A stretch of DNA of 64,000 nt from Virgifigura deserti. Lineage in GTDB: Bacteria; Pseudomonadota; Alphaproteobacteria; Dongiales; Dongiaceae. Made by a program: the position numbers and the translations under genes. Where the stretch lies: contig QOZR01000008.1 in the NCBI GenBank assembly GCA_003576685.1, forward strand, positions 124,001-188,000. Direction: 5' to 3'. A model generated the notes under the pieces. It saw only the letters and a list, made by a program, of their open reading frames with translations. It was not told the DNA's origin and searched no databases. This document shows positions 18,735 to 27,403 of this stretch, piece after piece (the first letter of the stretch is position 1; each line of letters starts with the position of its first letter).

Positions 18735-19097
18735 ATGCGTCATATCAAAACCGAGCAATACTACAACGTCAGCGGCCGCGACGCGCGCCGCCACGAGCGG
18801 ATGAGCGAGCCGGTTTTCGAGGTCCATTTCAACAATGGGGTCTGGCGCCCTTTGAACTGGTCCGTCGGCGGGTTGCTGATTCGGCCCTATGACGGGTCCC
18901 TGAAGCCTGACGATGTCGTCCGCGGCTTCATCGTCGGCGCGACCTTCAAGGGGCCGGAGCGGGTTCCGTTCACTGCGCGCGTCATCCGCCATATCCAAAG
19001 GCGAAAGGAACTGGCGCTTCAGTTCACCTCGGTCGACGAGCGCTTGAACCGTTTCTTCGAGCACTATCTCCGGCGGCCGATGCGCCCGACCCGATAG
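18735..19097 (+). CDS. PilZ domain protein
   Basis: Single-domain PilZ protein of 120 aa. Both c-di-GMP binding motifs are present: RRHER (RxxxR) near residue 20 and NWSVGG ((D/N)xSxxG) near residue 40. A typical beta-barrel ending (ELALQFTSVDERLNRFFEHYL) follows. The ATG at 18735 has GAGG six bases upstream. It stands at the edge of the flagellar block, convergent with the transglycosylase gene, so a c-di-GMP input to motility is plausible but unproven. Confidence 0.8.
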   Translation: MRHIKTEQYYNVSGRDARRHERMSEPVFEVHFNNGVWRPLNWSVGGLLIRPYDGSLKPDDVVRGFIVGATFKGPERVPFTARVIRHIQRRKELALQFTSVDERLNRFFEHYLRRPMRPTR

Positions 19098-19106
19098 GAC
19101 CCCAGC

Positions 19107-19125
19107 CCTGATTCAGATAATCAGG
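19107..19125. terminator. bidirectional hairpin between PilZ and transglycosylase genes
   Basis: CCTGATT (19107-19113) and AATCAGG (19119-19125) form a perfect 7-bp stem with a 5-base loop between two convergent stop codons. Confidence 0.5.
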
Positions 19126-19127
19126 AC

Positions 19128-19970
19128 CTAGACCGAGCCCTCGTCCGGCTCTCCGCCCGGCATCGACAAGGATAGGAGATAGAGCTGCGTCGCATAGCTC
19201 ATCCGAAGGGCCGGCCCCGGGGACTGCACAGGCGACGGCATCCAGTGCGACGGCCGGGTTGAGCCTGCTTCGGCTCCCCCAGCGGAAGCCGTGGCCTGCG
19301 CGTCGGGTTCGATCGGCTGGCGGCCGGCTTCCGTGGGACCGGCTGCAGCGATGGCTCGGTCCGCGAATTTCGCCGCGAAGCGGTCATAGACGTCCTCGAG
19401 CGAGAGAGGTTGCCCGTTCCGATAGAAGATGGCCCTGTTGGCCTCGGCGGCCTGCGGCAAGATGCTGGCCGCATCCTGCCCCGGGTCGGCCCGCAGGGCG
19501 CGGAGGAACTTCTCCGCTCCGCCCGGCCCGAGGAAATGAGCCAGATAGAGCTCGGTATCTCCGATCCTGCCGCCGACCGTTCCCTCGAGATAGTTCCGAT
19601 TGCCCCGGGTGTATTCAGCCGCCATGAAGGCCGAAATCTTGGGATCCTCGCGAAGGTCGAGAATTTTTTGCTTCAGGGCATCGTCCGCGTGCCCCGATTC
19701 GAGCGCGGTGGCATAGCCCCCCAGACCGTATTTCGCACCATGGGTCTTGACCATGTCCAGCCAGGTCTGGTCGATGAACTGGTAGAGTCCGGTCGCGCTG
19801 CTGGTTTTGGCCTGGATGTGGGGGTCGAAGCCGCTTTCCATGGCAGCCTTGGTTACCAAATAGGAAAAATCGACCCCGGACCGCAGACTCGCCATCTGAA
19901 TCGCCGAGGTGATCTGGGGCGAAACGCCGCGCAATTCGGCGCTGTTCCCGTGAATTGGACCTACGCTCAT
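19128..19970 (-). CDS. lytic transglycosylase (SLT domain), probably flagellum-associated
   Basis: Protein of 280 aa from the ATG at 19970, with GGAG seven bases upstream. An SLT lysozyme-like domain spans about residues 15-130: the catalytic Glu in TKAAMESGFDP and the SATGLYQFIDQTW motif. The C-terminal third is Pro/Ala-rich. No classical signal peptide is seen, as in flagellar muramidases exported with the rod. It is divergent from flgE. The rod-binding protein in this block (44433-44774) has no muramidase domain, so this enzyme is the obvious candidate to open peptidoglycan for the rod. Confidence 0.8.
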   Translation of the reverse strand: MSVGPIHGNSAELRGVSPQITSAIQMASLRSGVDFSYLVTKAAMESGFDPHIQAKTSSATGLYQFIDQTWLDMVKTHGAKYGLGGYATALESGHADDALKQKILDLREDPKISAFMAAEYTRGNRNYLEGTVGGRIGDTELYLAHFLGPGGAEKFLRALRADPGQDAASILPQAAEANRAIFYRNGQPLSLEDVYDRFAAKFADRAIAAAGPTEAGRQPIEPDAQATASAGGAEAGSTRPSHWMPSPVQSPGPALRMSYATQLYLLSLSMPGGEPDEGSV

Positions 19971-20080
19971 ATCGGTGCTCCAGGCTCCTTCGCGGCGGTC
20001 ATCATGGGCAAAACTATTTTCGATGCGCGCCGAAAGAACAAGATGAACGTAGTGATACACCACAATTCTTTTAATCAGCT

Positions 20081-20098
20081 TTAAACATCGGTCTGTAG
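20081..20098 (+). promoter_or_regulatory. flagellar operon element (TTAAAC-N9-TAG) upstream of flgE
   Basis: TTAAAC at 20081-20086, nine bases, then TAG at 20096-20098. A TTAA also lies at 20071-20074, giving a CtrA-box-like pair with a six-base gap. One of seven matching elements in front of flagellar operons in this window. It lies 104 bp before the flgE start. Confidence 0.5.
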
Positions 20099-20202
20099 CC
20101 TCACCATCGCTTCAGTCCGGCGACGGCTGAGCGTTGCACCCCAAGAAGGGCTCTGCGTGGCGACCCCAGAAGAGCGGGCAGGCAAACGAGGGGAGATCCA
20201 CC

Positions 20203-21471
20203 ATGAGCCTCATGGGTGCAATGCGGGCTGGCGTGGCCGGACTGCAGGCGCAGAGCACGAAATTCGCGGCAATCGCCGACAACATCAGCAATTCCAGCAC
20301 CGTCGGCTATAAGCGGGCCGAGGTCCAGTTCACCTCGATGGTGACGCAGCCGCCGACGCAGACCAGCTACACCTCCGGCGGCGTGCTCCCGTCCATCCGA
20401 CAGGAGATCGGCAAGGCCGGGACGCTGCTCCCCACCTCGTCGAGCACCGATCTCGCCATCGCCGGCGGCGGCTTCTTCGTCGTGGCGGACCATGCGACCG
20501 CGGCGGATCGGTCCTTTGCCCTGACCCGCGCCGGCTCCTTCGTGCCGGACGATGCTGGGAACCTGGTCAATTCGGCCGGCTATTACCTGCAGGGGTTTGA
20601 GCTCAATGCCGACGGAACGCCAGTCATCGCGGCGCCGTCGACCGACACCTTCAACGATCTCGAGACCGTCAATATCAACAACCTGACCTTCGCCGGCTCG
20701 CCGACGACGCGGATCGATTTCTCCGCGAACCTTCCGGCGGGTGCCCCGGGGCCCGGAGGGACGGGGCAGGTGCAGACAACCTCCACCACCTATTACGACC
20801 CGCTGGGCACTCCCCGACGGCTGACACTGGAGTGGACGCCGGACGCCGCCACCGACAATCAATGGACGCTCAACGTCATTGACTATGACGGGACCAACAT
20901 CGGAACGGTCGACATCCTCTTCAACGGCGTGGCCGATCCGAACCCCGGTATGCCGATGACCTATACGCCTGCGATGCCCACTGGCGTGCTGGGCCTGACC
21001 AATGTCGACGGTCAGCCGATCGACCTCGATATCGGTGCGGTGAACACGCCCAACGGCATCGTGCAATTCGATGGCGACTACCAGCCGGAGATCCACAGTG
21101 ACGGAGCCCAGCTCGGCGTGCTGCAGCGGGTCGAAGTCGACAAGGAGGGTGTCGTTTACGCCATCTTCAATAACGGCGAGCGGACGCCGATCTATCAGGT
21201 TCCCCTCGCCGCCGTGCCCAATCCCAACGGTCTGACTTCCGACGATGGCAATATCTTCCGCCTGGGTCAGAATTCCGGACAGATGTATTTGTGGGAGGGG
21301 ACGCACGGCCCCGCCGGTGAGGTCGTCGCCAGCGCCCTGGAAGCCTCCAACGTCGATATTGCCGAGGAGCTGACGCAGCTGATCCAGACGCAGCGGGCCT
21401 ATTCGTCCAATGCGAAGATCTTCCAGACCGGCGATGAGATGATGGCCGAACTCAGCCAGCTGAAGCGGTAA
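20203..21471 (+). CDS. flgE: flagellar hook protein FlgE
   Basis: Hook subunit, 422 aa from the ATG at 20203 (GGGGAG site seven bases upstream). The N-terminus MSLMGAMRAGVAGLQAQSTKFAAIADNISNSSTVGYKR and the C-terminal SNVDIAEELTQLIQTQRAYSSNAKIF are the axial-protein end motifs that form the coiled-coil core of hook and rod. Exported by the flagellar type III apparatus to build the hook outside the cell. First gene of an operon with flgK and probably flgL. Confidence 0.95.
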   Translation: MSLMGAMRAGVAGLQAQSTKFAAIADNISNSSTVGYKRAEVQFTSMVTQPPTQTSYTSGGVLPSIRQEIGKAGTLLPTSSSTDLAIAGGGFFVVADHATAADRSFALTRAGSFVPDDAGNLVNSAGYYLQGFELNADGTPVIAAPSTDTFNDLETVNINNLTFAGSPTTRIDFSANLPAGAPGPGGTGQVQTTSTTYYDPLGTPRRLTLEWTPDAATDNQWTLNVIDYDGTNIGTVDILFNGVADPNPGMPMTYTPAMPTGVLGLTNVDGQPIDLDIGAVNTPNGIVQFDGDYQPEIHSDGAQLGVLQRVEVDKEGVVYAIFNNGERTPIYQVPLAAVPNPNGLTSDDGNIFRLGQNSGQMYLWEGTHGPAGEVVASALEASNVDIAEELTQLIQTQRAYSSNAKIFQTGDEMMAELSQLKR

Positions 21472-21536
21472 GTAGAGGGGCTTGTCGGCCTTAGGGCCGG
21501 CAAGCCGCCTTGCGTGGTCACGAAGGGAGCAGAGTG

Positions 21537-23015
21537 ATGTCGATTACCCAGGCGATCAATGCGGCGCTCACCGGTTTGCGGGCCACGCAGACCCAGTCGG
21601 CGATTCTCAGCCGCAACGTCGCGAACGCCCAAACGCACGGCTATGTCCGCAAGGACGTGGATCTGAGCTCGCTCGTTCTCGGCGGGGTCGGGTACGGCGT
21701 GCGGGTCGATGGGATCGCCAGGCGTGTCGACGAGTTCCTGATCCGGGATGTCCGCAATGCCTCCAGTGGGGTGGCCGAGCAGCAGGTGCTGGCCGAGGCC
21801 CTGCGATACTTCACCGATATCGTCGGCCAGCCGCAGGACGAACGGTCCTTGGCGAGCCTGCTCGCGGATTTCGATCGCCAGCTCGGCGAATTGGGCGAGA
21901 GCCCGGAAAGTACCGCGAGTCAGCAAGCGGTGGTCACCTCGGCGGAAGGCCTGGTGCAGGTGTTCCAACGCACCGATGCCGCGATACGCCAGGCCCGCGA
22001 GGATGCCGACGCGCAGATCGGGGAGAGCGTGAGGACCGTCAACACCGCGCTGGATCGGATCAAGGCGCTCAACAGCGAGATAAGCGCCCGCGGGAACGCC
22101 GGCGCCGACTACACCGACTTGAAAGACCAACGCGACAACCTTATCGACCAGATCGCGCAAGAGATCCCGATCCGCACGGTCACGCAGGAAAACGGCGAAG
22201 TGCACATCATGACCCAGGGCGGGGCGACACTGCTCGATGCCGAGGTTTCCTATCTTGAGTTCACGCCGTCGCCGAACATCCCGGCATCGCTGCAGTACGA
22301 CCCCTTGACGCCGGGTGGCCTCAGCGGCCTCGAGGTGGATGGCATCGACATCGCTCCGGGCAGCGGAAATGCCGGTTCGATCCCCTCCGGCAGGCTGGCC
22401 GGACTATTCGAAATCCGCGACACCACCATGGTGCGCTTCCAGATCCAGATCGACGAGGCCGCCAGTCAGCTGATAGCCGGGTTCCAGAATGCCGACGCCA
22501 CGGTGACGGGCGCGCCGCCGGAGGATACCGGCCTGTTCACCGACAGCGGGAACGCCCATGACCCGACGGCTTATGTCGCGGGGCTCGCCGGGCGCATCGC
22601 CGTGAACGACATGGTCAAGCCGGAGACCGGCGGGGATCTGTGGCGGGTTCGCGACGGCATTCATGCCGCCGCCGAGGGGCCGCCGGCCGATAACGCGCAG
22701 ATCCGCCAGTTCGAGGCGGTCTTCGATTCGGTCATGGCCTTCGACCCGGCGGCCGGGCTTCAGACGTCGGCGAAACTGCTCGATTTCGCGTCCGCGGCGG
22801 TATCGGACCAGCATGCGATAAGGCAACAGGCGGAAACGAGCCTGGAAGGCAAGTCCATTGCGCACGACGCCTTGTCGACATCCCGCTTGAACCGGGACGG
22901 CGTCAATATCGATGACGAAATGCAGAAACTTCTCACGATCGAACGGAGTTATGCGGCCAATGCGCAAGTCCTGGAGACCGCCAACCGGATGATCGCACGC
23001 TTGTTCGAGTTCTAG
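21537..23015 (+). CDS. flgK: flagellar hook-associated protein 1 FlgK
   Basis: Hook-filament junction protein, 492 aa from the ATG at 21537. N-terminal axial motif TGLRATQTQSAILSRNVANAQTHGYVRKDV and C-terminal DDEMQKLLTIERSYAANAQVLETANRM are typical; the middle holds the variable domain. 65 bp after flgE on the same strand. Confidence 0.94.
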   Translation: MSITQAINAALTGLRATQTQSAILSRNVANAQTHGYVRKDVDLSSLVLGGVGYGVRVDGIARRVDEFLIRDVRNASSGVAEQQVLAEALRYFTDIVGQPQDERSLASLLADFDRQLGELGESPESTASQQAVVTSAEGLVQVFQRTDAAIRQAREDADAQIGESVRTVNTALDRIKALNSEISARGNAGADYTDLKDQRDNLIDQIAQEIPIRTVTQENGEVHIMTQGGATLLDAEVSYLEFTPSPNIPASLQYDPLTPGGLSGLEVDGIDIAPGSGNAGSIPSGRLAGLFEIRDTTMVRFQIQIDEAASQLIAGFQNADATVTGAPPEDTGLFTDSGNAHDPTAYVAGLAGRIAVNDMVKPETGGDLWRVRDGIHAAAEGPPADNAQIRQFEAVFDSVMAFDPAAGLQTSAKLLDFASAAVSDQHAIRQQAETSLEGKSIAHDALSTSRLNRDGVNIDDEMQKLLTIERSYAANAQVLETANRMIARLFEF

Positions 23016-23142
23016 TGGCCTGATCGTAACGCCGGGTTCTCAGGCGTTGCGTGCATCAGTCCGCCAACCTAAGGCGTTTGTGGTTCGAGCCGGTCAGTGA
23101 ACGGGACTCATCTGTTGGCATCGAACCGTTAGGAGGTCCGCG

Positions 23143-24225
23143 ATGTTTGTTCAATCCGTGTCCACCATGGGCATGTCGCTGCAGAATCGCAAAGCCCTTT
23201 CCGAGGCGCAGGGTCAGATGTCCGCCCTTCTCAAGGAGCAGGGAACGGGAAAGAAGTTCGACGTCGCGGGAGAGATCGGGCCACGCACGGCCCAACTCAT
23301 CGGCATGCACAACGCCTTTTCGGAGGCCGAGGAGTATATGACGTCGAACGCGACGATCACGTCGCGTCTCGAAATCACCCAGGCGGCCCTGACCAATGTC
23401 GTCAATGCCGTCGCGGGCGACGAGGACAGCGGTGATGCCAGTGGTTTCATAAAGACGCTCATCGCCGGAATGAGTGGCGAGGCCGGCGCAAGGCTCGTTC
23501 AGGATGCCGCGAAGGATCTTCTGGCGAACTTGCTGGGAACGCTCAATACGAGCAACGGCGGCCGATATCTGTTCGCCGGGACGGCCACGGACACTCAACC
23601 GGCTCAGGACTCGGACCAGGTCAATGCCGGCACCGGCGTGTCACCGAATCAGGTGCTGCAGAATGTCATCGCGGCGAAGCCGCCGGTCGTCGATGCCGCC
23701 ACTTTGGATGACCTTCTGAATGGTCCCGACGGCATCGCATCGGTGTTCGACAACACCCACACCGTGGCGACCCATCGCTATGCGACGACGTTCTACAACG
23801 GGTCGACGACCGATGTGACGGGCAAGGTCGATGCGAGCCAGGAGATCACCTATGGCGCCCGCGCCGACGGTCCGGGCGTCCGCCAGGTTCTGAAGGCCGC
23901 CTATACGCTGGCCGCGATCGACATGAATTCCATGCCGCCGGCTCAATACCATGAGCTTCTCGCGCAATCGCTCGCCGATCTGCAGGCCGGGGTGGCCCAG
24001 ATAACCGAGAAAAAGGCCGAGCTGGGACTGGCGGAACAGACCGTCGAGCACGCACAGGGCCGCCATGAGCTTCTCCAGAATGTCCTGAACGGACGGATCA
24101 ACGACCTGGAAGCGGCGGACCCCTACGAGACGAATGTAAGGATCACGACCCTGGAAACCCAGATCGAGACGAGCTACGCGATGACCGCGCGACTCAGCAG
24201 GCTCAGCCTCGTGAATTTTCTTTAG
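23143..24225 (+). CDS. flgL: flagellar hook-associated protein FlgL / flagellin-like
   Basis: Junction protein of 360 aa of the flagellin family. It follows flgK by 127 bp and has GGAGG before its ATG. The N-terminus (MGMSLQNRKALSEAQGQMSALLKEQGTGKKFDV) is flagellin-like but divergent, as usual for alphaproteobacterial FlgL. The C-terminus ends in ITTLETQIETSYAMTARLSRLSLVNFL, matching the terminal helix. No TTAAAC element was seen in the gap, so it is probably co-transcribed with flgEK. Confidence 0.9.
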   Translation: MFVQSVSTMGMSLQNRKALSEAQGQMSALLKEQGTGKKFDVAGEIGPRTAQLIGMHNAFSEAEEYMTSNATITSRLEITQAALTNVVNAVAGDEDSGDASGFIKTLIAGMSGEAGARLVQDAAKDLLANLLGTLNTSNGGRYLFAGTATDTQPAQDSDQVNAGTGVSPNQVLQNVIAAKPPVVDAATLDDLLNGPDGIASVFDNTHTVATHRYATTFYNGSTTDVTGKVDASQEITYGARADGPGVRQVLKAAYTLAAIDMNSMPPAQYHELLAQSLADLQAGVAQITEKKAELGLAEQTVEHAQGRHELLQNVLNGRINDLEAADPYETNVRITTLETQIETSYAMTARLSRLSLVNFL

Positions 24226-24246
24226 GCTTTTGAACGAAACCTCAGT

Positions 24247-24264
24247 TTAAACGGCGTCGGGTAG
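24247..24264 (+). promoter_or_regulatory. flagellar operon element upstream of flgB
   Basis: TTAAAC at 24247-24252, nine bases, TAG at 24262-24264, with GAAA seven bases before the TTAA. It ends 38 bp before flgB. Same arrangement as at the other flagellar operon heads. Confidence 0.5.
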
Positions 24265-24302
24265 ATAGGTAGCCCGAACTTCTCTGGCCAGGCAGGCAAG
24301 AC

Positions 24303-24698
24303 ATGGACGTTATGGGTATCGGTCTCTTCAAGCTGGCGAGTAGCCGCCTTTCCTATCTGGCGACGCGCCATCAGACCATTGCCGAGAATGTCTCGAACGC
24401 CAGCACGCCCGGCTTCGTCTCCCGCGACCTGAAGCCGTTCGAGGCGGCCCTGAAGGAGGCGGAGGTCCGGCTGGCCCGGACGCAGCCGGGCCATATGGGG
24501 CTGGGCAGTGCTGCGGAAGATGGAAGGTTCGGCGTGGACAGCGACGCGCCGGTCTGGGAAGTCACGCCGAGCGGCAACAGCGTGGTTCTCGAGCAGGAGA
24601 TGCTGAAGGCGTCCGAGACGGTGGCGTCCTATTCGCTCGTCTCGAACCTCTACAAGTCGAGCCATTCGATGCTGAAGTTGGCGATCAGCAGCCAGTAG
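24303..24698 (+). CDS. flgB: flagellar basal-body rod protein FlgB
   Basis: Proximal rod protein, 131 aa. N-terminal axial motif: RHQTIAENVSNASTPGFVSRDLKPFEAAL. C-terminal helix: SLVSNLYKSSHSMLKLAISS. An inner ATG at 24312 is an alternative start. First gene of flgB-flgC-fliE-fliQ. Confidence 0.93.
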   Translation: MDVMGIGLFKLASSRLSYLATRHQTIAENVSNASTPGFVSRDLKPFEAALKEAEVRLARTQPGHMGLGSAAEDGRFGVDSDAPVWEVTPSGNSVVLEQEMLKASETVASYSLVSNLYKSSHSMLKLAISSQ

Positions 24699-24711
24699 TT
24701 GGGGAACGATC

Positions 24712-25128
24712 ATGTATGACTCCTTGCTAGGGACGATCGCCGTCGCGTCGTCCGGGCTGAAGGCCCAGGGATTGCGGATGCGGGTGGTCGCGGAGAACGT
24801 GGCCAACGCGAACTCGACCGCCAGCGTGCCGGGCGGCGACCCCTACCGACGCAAGACGATCACCTTCGAGGCTGAGCTCGACCGGTCGATCGGCGCGTCG
24901 CTGGTGGACGTGAAGAGCATCGGCGTCGACAGATCCCTGTTCAAGCAGGTCTATAATCCGAATCACCCGGCGGCCGATGAAGCCGGCTACGTCAAGATGC
25001 CGAACGTCTCGACCCTGATCGAGATGGCGGACATGCGGGAAGCGACGCGCGCCTATGAGGCCAACCTCAACATGGTCGAGCAGGCCCGGTCGATGTTGAT
25101 GCGCACCACCGACCTGATCCGCCGCTGA
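24712..25128 (+). CDS. flgC: flagellar basal-body rod protein FlgC
   Basis: Proximal rod protein, 138 aa. Axial motif SSGLKAQGLRMRVVAENVANANST at the N-terminus and LIEMADMREATRAYEANLNMVEQARSM at the C-terminus. 13 bp after flgB. Confidence 0.94.
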   Translation: MYDSLLGTIAVASSGLKAQGLRMRVVAENVANANSTASVPGGDPYRRKTITFEAELDRSIGASLVDVKSIGVDRSLFKQVYNPNHPAADEAGYVKMPNVSTLIEMADMREATRAYEANLNMVEQARSMLMRTTDLIRR

Positions 25129-25158
25129 CTCTAGCTGAATCTCTAGGAGACCATCGCC

Positions 25159-25485
25159 ATGTCGCTCATCACGCCGTCCCTGGGCCAGGCTGCCCGGCTG
25201 TACGCGCAGAACAAGCTGTTCGGCCAGGGCCTCACCAACGGCCCTTCGCCGTCGACGAACGTTGCCGAGCCGACCTTCGGCGACTTCATGAAGAGCATGG
25301 CGAAAACGTCGATCGAGCAGCTTCAGGAGAGCGAAGCCGTCTCCGTCGCCGGCACGAAGGGCAAGGCGAGCTCGCAGCAGGTCGTCGAGGCCGTGATGGC
25401 GGCTGAACTGACCCTGAACTCGGCGATCGCCATTCGCGACAAGATGGTGCAGGCCTATCAGGAAATCCTGCGGATGCCGGTCTAG
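25159..25485 (+). CDS. fliE: flagellar hook-basal body complex protein FliE
   Basis: Small MS-ring/rod junction protein, 108 aa. The C-terminal half (SSQQVVEAVMAAELTLNSAIAIRDKMVQAYQEILRMPV) is the FliE signature. 30 bp after flgC in the rod operon. Confidence 0.92.
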   Translation: MSLITPSLGQAARLYAQNKLFGQGLTNGPSPSTNVAEPTFGDFMKSMAKTSIEQLQESEAVSVAGTKGKASSQQVVEAVMAAELTLNSAIAIRDKMVQAYQEILRMPV

Positions 25486-25518
25486 GCGGACTGGTCGCGG
25501 GCTCCGGCGAGCGTCGCG

Positions 25519-25785
25519 ATGAGCGAGACCGACGCCATCGACCTGTTGCGGGACGGCATATGGACGGCGCTGCTGATCGCCGCGCCGGCATTGGCGGTTG
25601 CGATGATCGTCGGTGTCGGGATCGCTTTGCTGCAGGCCCTTACGCAGGTCCAGGAGATGACGCTCACCTTCGTGCCGAAGATCGTGGCGATCCTCGTGGT
25701 GATCGCGGTGTCGACGCCGTTCATGTATCAGGGCCTGTCGAACTACGCGCTCAATCTGGTCGACCGCATCGGGGCCGGATTTTAG
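25519..25785 (+). CDS. fliQ: flagellar export gate protein FliQ
   Basis: Two-helix membrane protein of 88 aa in the type III export gate with FliP and FliR. Helices are at about residues 14-38 and 50-75 (ALLIAAPALAVAMIVGVGIALLQ; FVPKIVAILVVIAVSTPFMY); ALTQVQEMTL between them is family-typical. Last gene of the rod operon. Confidence 0.94.
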   Translation: MSETDAIDLLRDGIWTALLIAAPALAVAMIVGVGIALLQALTQVQEMTLTFVPKIVAILVVIAVSTPFMYQGLSNYALNLVDRIGAGF

Positions 25786-25855
25786 AAACATCCGACAGAC
25801 TTCCGCCCCGGACCCGCGTCGGCCCGGCCCGCCGCTCGGTGGCGTATACCTCAGA

Positions 25856-25873
25856 TTAAACCTGAATCATTAG
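25856..25873 (+). promoter_or_regulatory. flagellar operon element upstream of fliI
   Basis: TTAAAC at 25856-25861, nine bases, TAG at 25871-25873, with TATA seven bases before the TTAA. It ends 33 bp before the fliI start. Confidence 0.5.
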
Positions 25874-25906
25874 GGTAAGGCCGGGGTTCACTCGGCGTCG
25901 ATTTGC

Positions 25907-27403
25907 ATGTCAAGTCTTGGATATCTCAGAGCGGAGTTCGAACGGCTCGGCGGGCCGGTCTATCGGGGGCAGGTATCGGCCTGCCTCGGTACGACGGTCA
26001 AGCTGACCGGGCTGCAGTCGCACTTGGCGCCGGGCGACAAGTGCAAGATCGTTCGCAAGGACGGCCGGCAGGTTCTCTGCGAGGTGGTCGGGTTTCAAGA
26101 GAACCGCACCATCGTCATGCCGTTCGACAGCGTCGACGGCATCGTCGTCGGCAGCGATGTCTATCTGACCGAGAGCGATGCGTTCATTCGCCCCGATGAA
26201 AGCTGGATCGGCCGTGTCTTCAACGCCATGGGCCAGACGATCGACGGGAAAGGGCCCGTCACCCTGGGTGATCGCCACCGGGCCCTGCGGGCTCCGGCAG
26301 TGCCGGCCTATCAACGGCGGCGCATGGGCGCAAAGCTGGATACCGGCATTCGCGCGATCAACACCTTCGTGCCGATCTGCAAGGGACAGCGGATGGGGAT
26401 CTTCTCCGGATCGGGCGTCGGCAAGTCGACATTGCTCTCGATGCTCGTCCGTTCCTCCCAGGCGGATATCAATGTCATCGGGCTCATCGGCGAGCGCGGC
26501 CGCGAGGTCCAGGACTTCCTGCAGGAGCAGCTCGGCGAGGGCGGGCTGCGGCGATCCATTCTGGTGGTCGCGACCTCCGACGAAAGCCCGCAGATGCGCC
26601 GTCAGGCGGCCTATGTCACGGCCGCCATTGCCGAGGAGTTCCGCGATCGCGGCCATCAGGTGCTGTGTATGATGGACAGCATCACCCGGTTCGCAATGGC
26701 GCAGCGGGAGATCGGCTTGGCCGTCGGAGAGCCTCCGACCACCAAGGGCTATCCGCCGAGCGTCTTCGCGGAGCTTCCGAAGCTGCTGGAACGGTCCGGC
26801 CCCGGGCTTGCGGGCCAAGGCGATATTACCGGCATCTTCACGGTCCTCGTCGAAGGCGACGATACGAACGAGCCCATCGCCGATGCGGTCCGCAGCATCG
26901 TCGACGGGCACCTGGTGCTCGATCGGGAGATCGCCGAGCGCGGACGATTTCCGGCGATCGATGCGCTGCGGAGCGTGTCGCGGGCCTTGCCGGCCTGTCA
27001 TGACGAGGCGGAGCTGTCGCTCTTCCGCGAGGCGCGAGAGCTCATCGCGGAGTACGAGAATCTGCGCGAGATGATCCAGATCGGGGCCTATCGGCCCGGC
27101 AGCAATCCCACCGTCGATCGCGCCATCGCCGTATATCCGCAGCTCGAGGCCTTTCTGGGCCAGCAGATCGGCGAGCAGATGAGCATCGAGGACGGATTTT
27201 CGAGATTGCGCACGATTCTTCACGGCGAGCGCGAGCCGTCGACCTTCGGCCGCTCGACGATGGCCGGTAAGCCCGCGGGGGCAGCGGCAGCCTCGCCGGG
27301 GGGCTCATCCGCAGTCTCGGGGGAGAACGTCATGCCGTTTCCGGACCGGGGGGGAGCCTCGGGCGGGGCGGCGGATGAACCCTTGACGGCCGTCGCCGGA
27401 TGA
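25907..27403 (+). CDS. fliI: flagellum-specific ATPase FliI
   Basis: Export ATPase, 498 aa, homologous to F1-beta, working at the cytoplasmic side of the export gate. Walker A GSGVGKST is at about residues 168-175; GERGREVQDFL and VLCMMDSITRFAMAQREIGLAVGEPPTTKGYPPSVF are family signatures. The C-terminal 60 residues are a Gly/Ala/Ser-rich tail beyond the usual end. Overlaps flhA by 4 bp. No fliJ follows it. Confidence 0.95.
   Translation: MSSLGYLRAEFERLGGPVYRGQVSACLGTTVKLTGLQSHLAPGDKCKIVRKDGRQVLCEVVGFQENRTIVMPFDSVDGIVVGSDVYLTESDAFIRPDESWIGRVFNAMGQTIDGKGPVTLGDRHRALRAPAVPAYQRRRMGAKLDTGIRAINTFVPICKGQRMGIFSGSGVGKSTLLSMLVRSSQADINVIGLIGERGREVQDFLQEQLGEGGLRRSILVVATSDESPQMRRQAAYVTAAIAEEFRDRGHQVLCMMDSITRFAMAQREIGLAVGEPPTTKGYPPSVFAELPKLLERSGPGLAGQGDITGIFTVLVEGDDTNEPIADAVRSIVDGHLVLDREIAERGRFPAIDALRSVSRALPACHDEAELSLFREARELIAEYENLREMIQIGAYRPGSNPTVDRAIAVYPQLEAFLGQQIGEQMSIEDGFSRLRTILHGEREPSTFGRSTMAGKPAGAAAASPGGSSAVSGENVMPFPDRGGASGGAADEPLTAVAG

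Noticed and set aside
20108..20142. Sigma-54-like promoter (GG...GC) before flgE
   Set aside because: The GG and GC pairs are separated by nine bases, not the required ten, and no comparable site was seen before the flagellin gene.
20101..21306. Open frame of 401 codons on the minus strand opposite flgE
   Set aside because: flgE on the plus strand is unmistakable; the antisense frame has shadow composition.
23016..23142. Separate promoter for flgL
   Set aside because: No TTAAAC element or other convincing promoter in the 127-bp gap; read-through from flgK is simpler.
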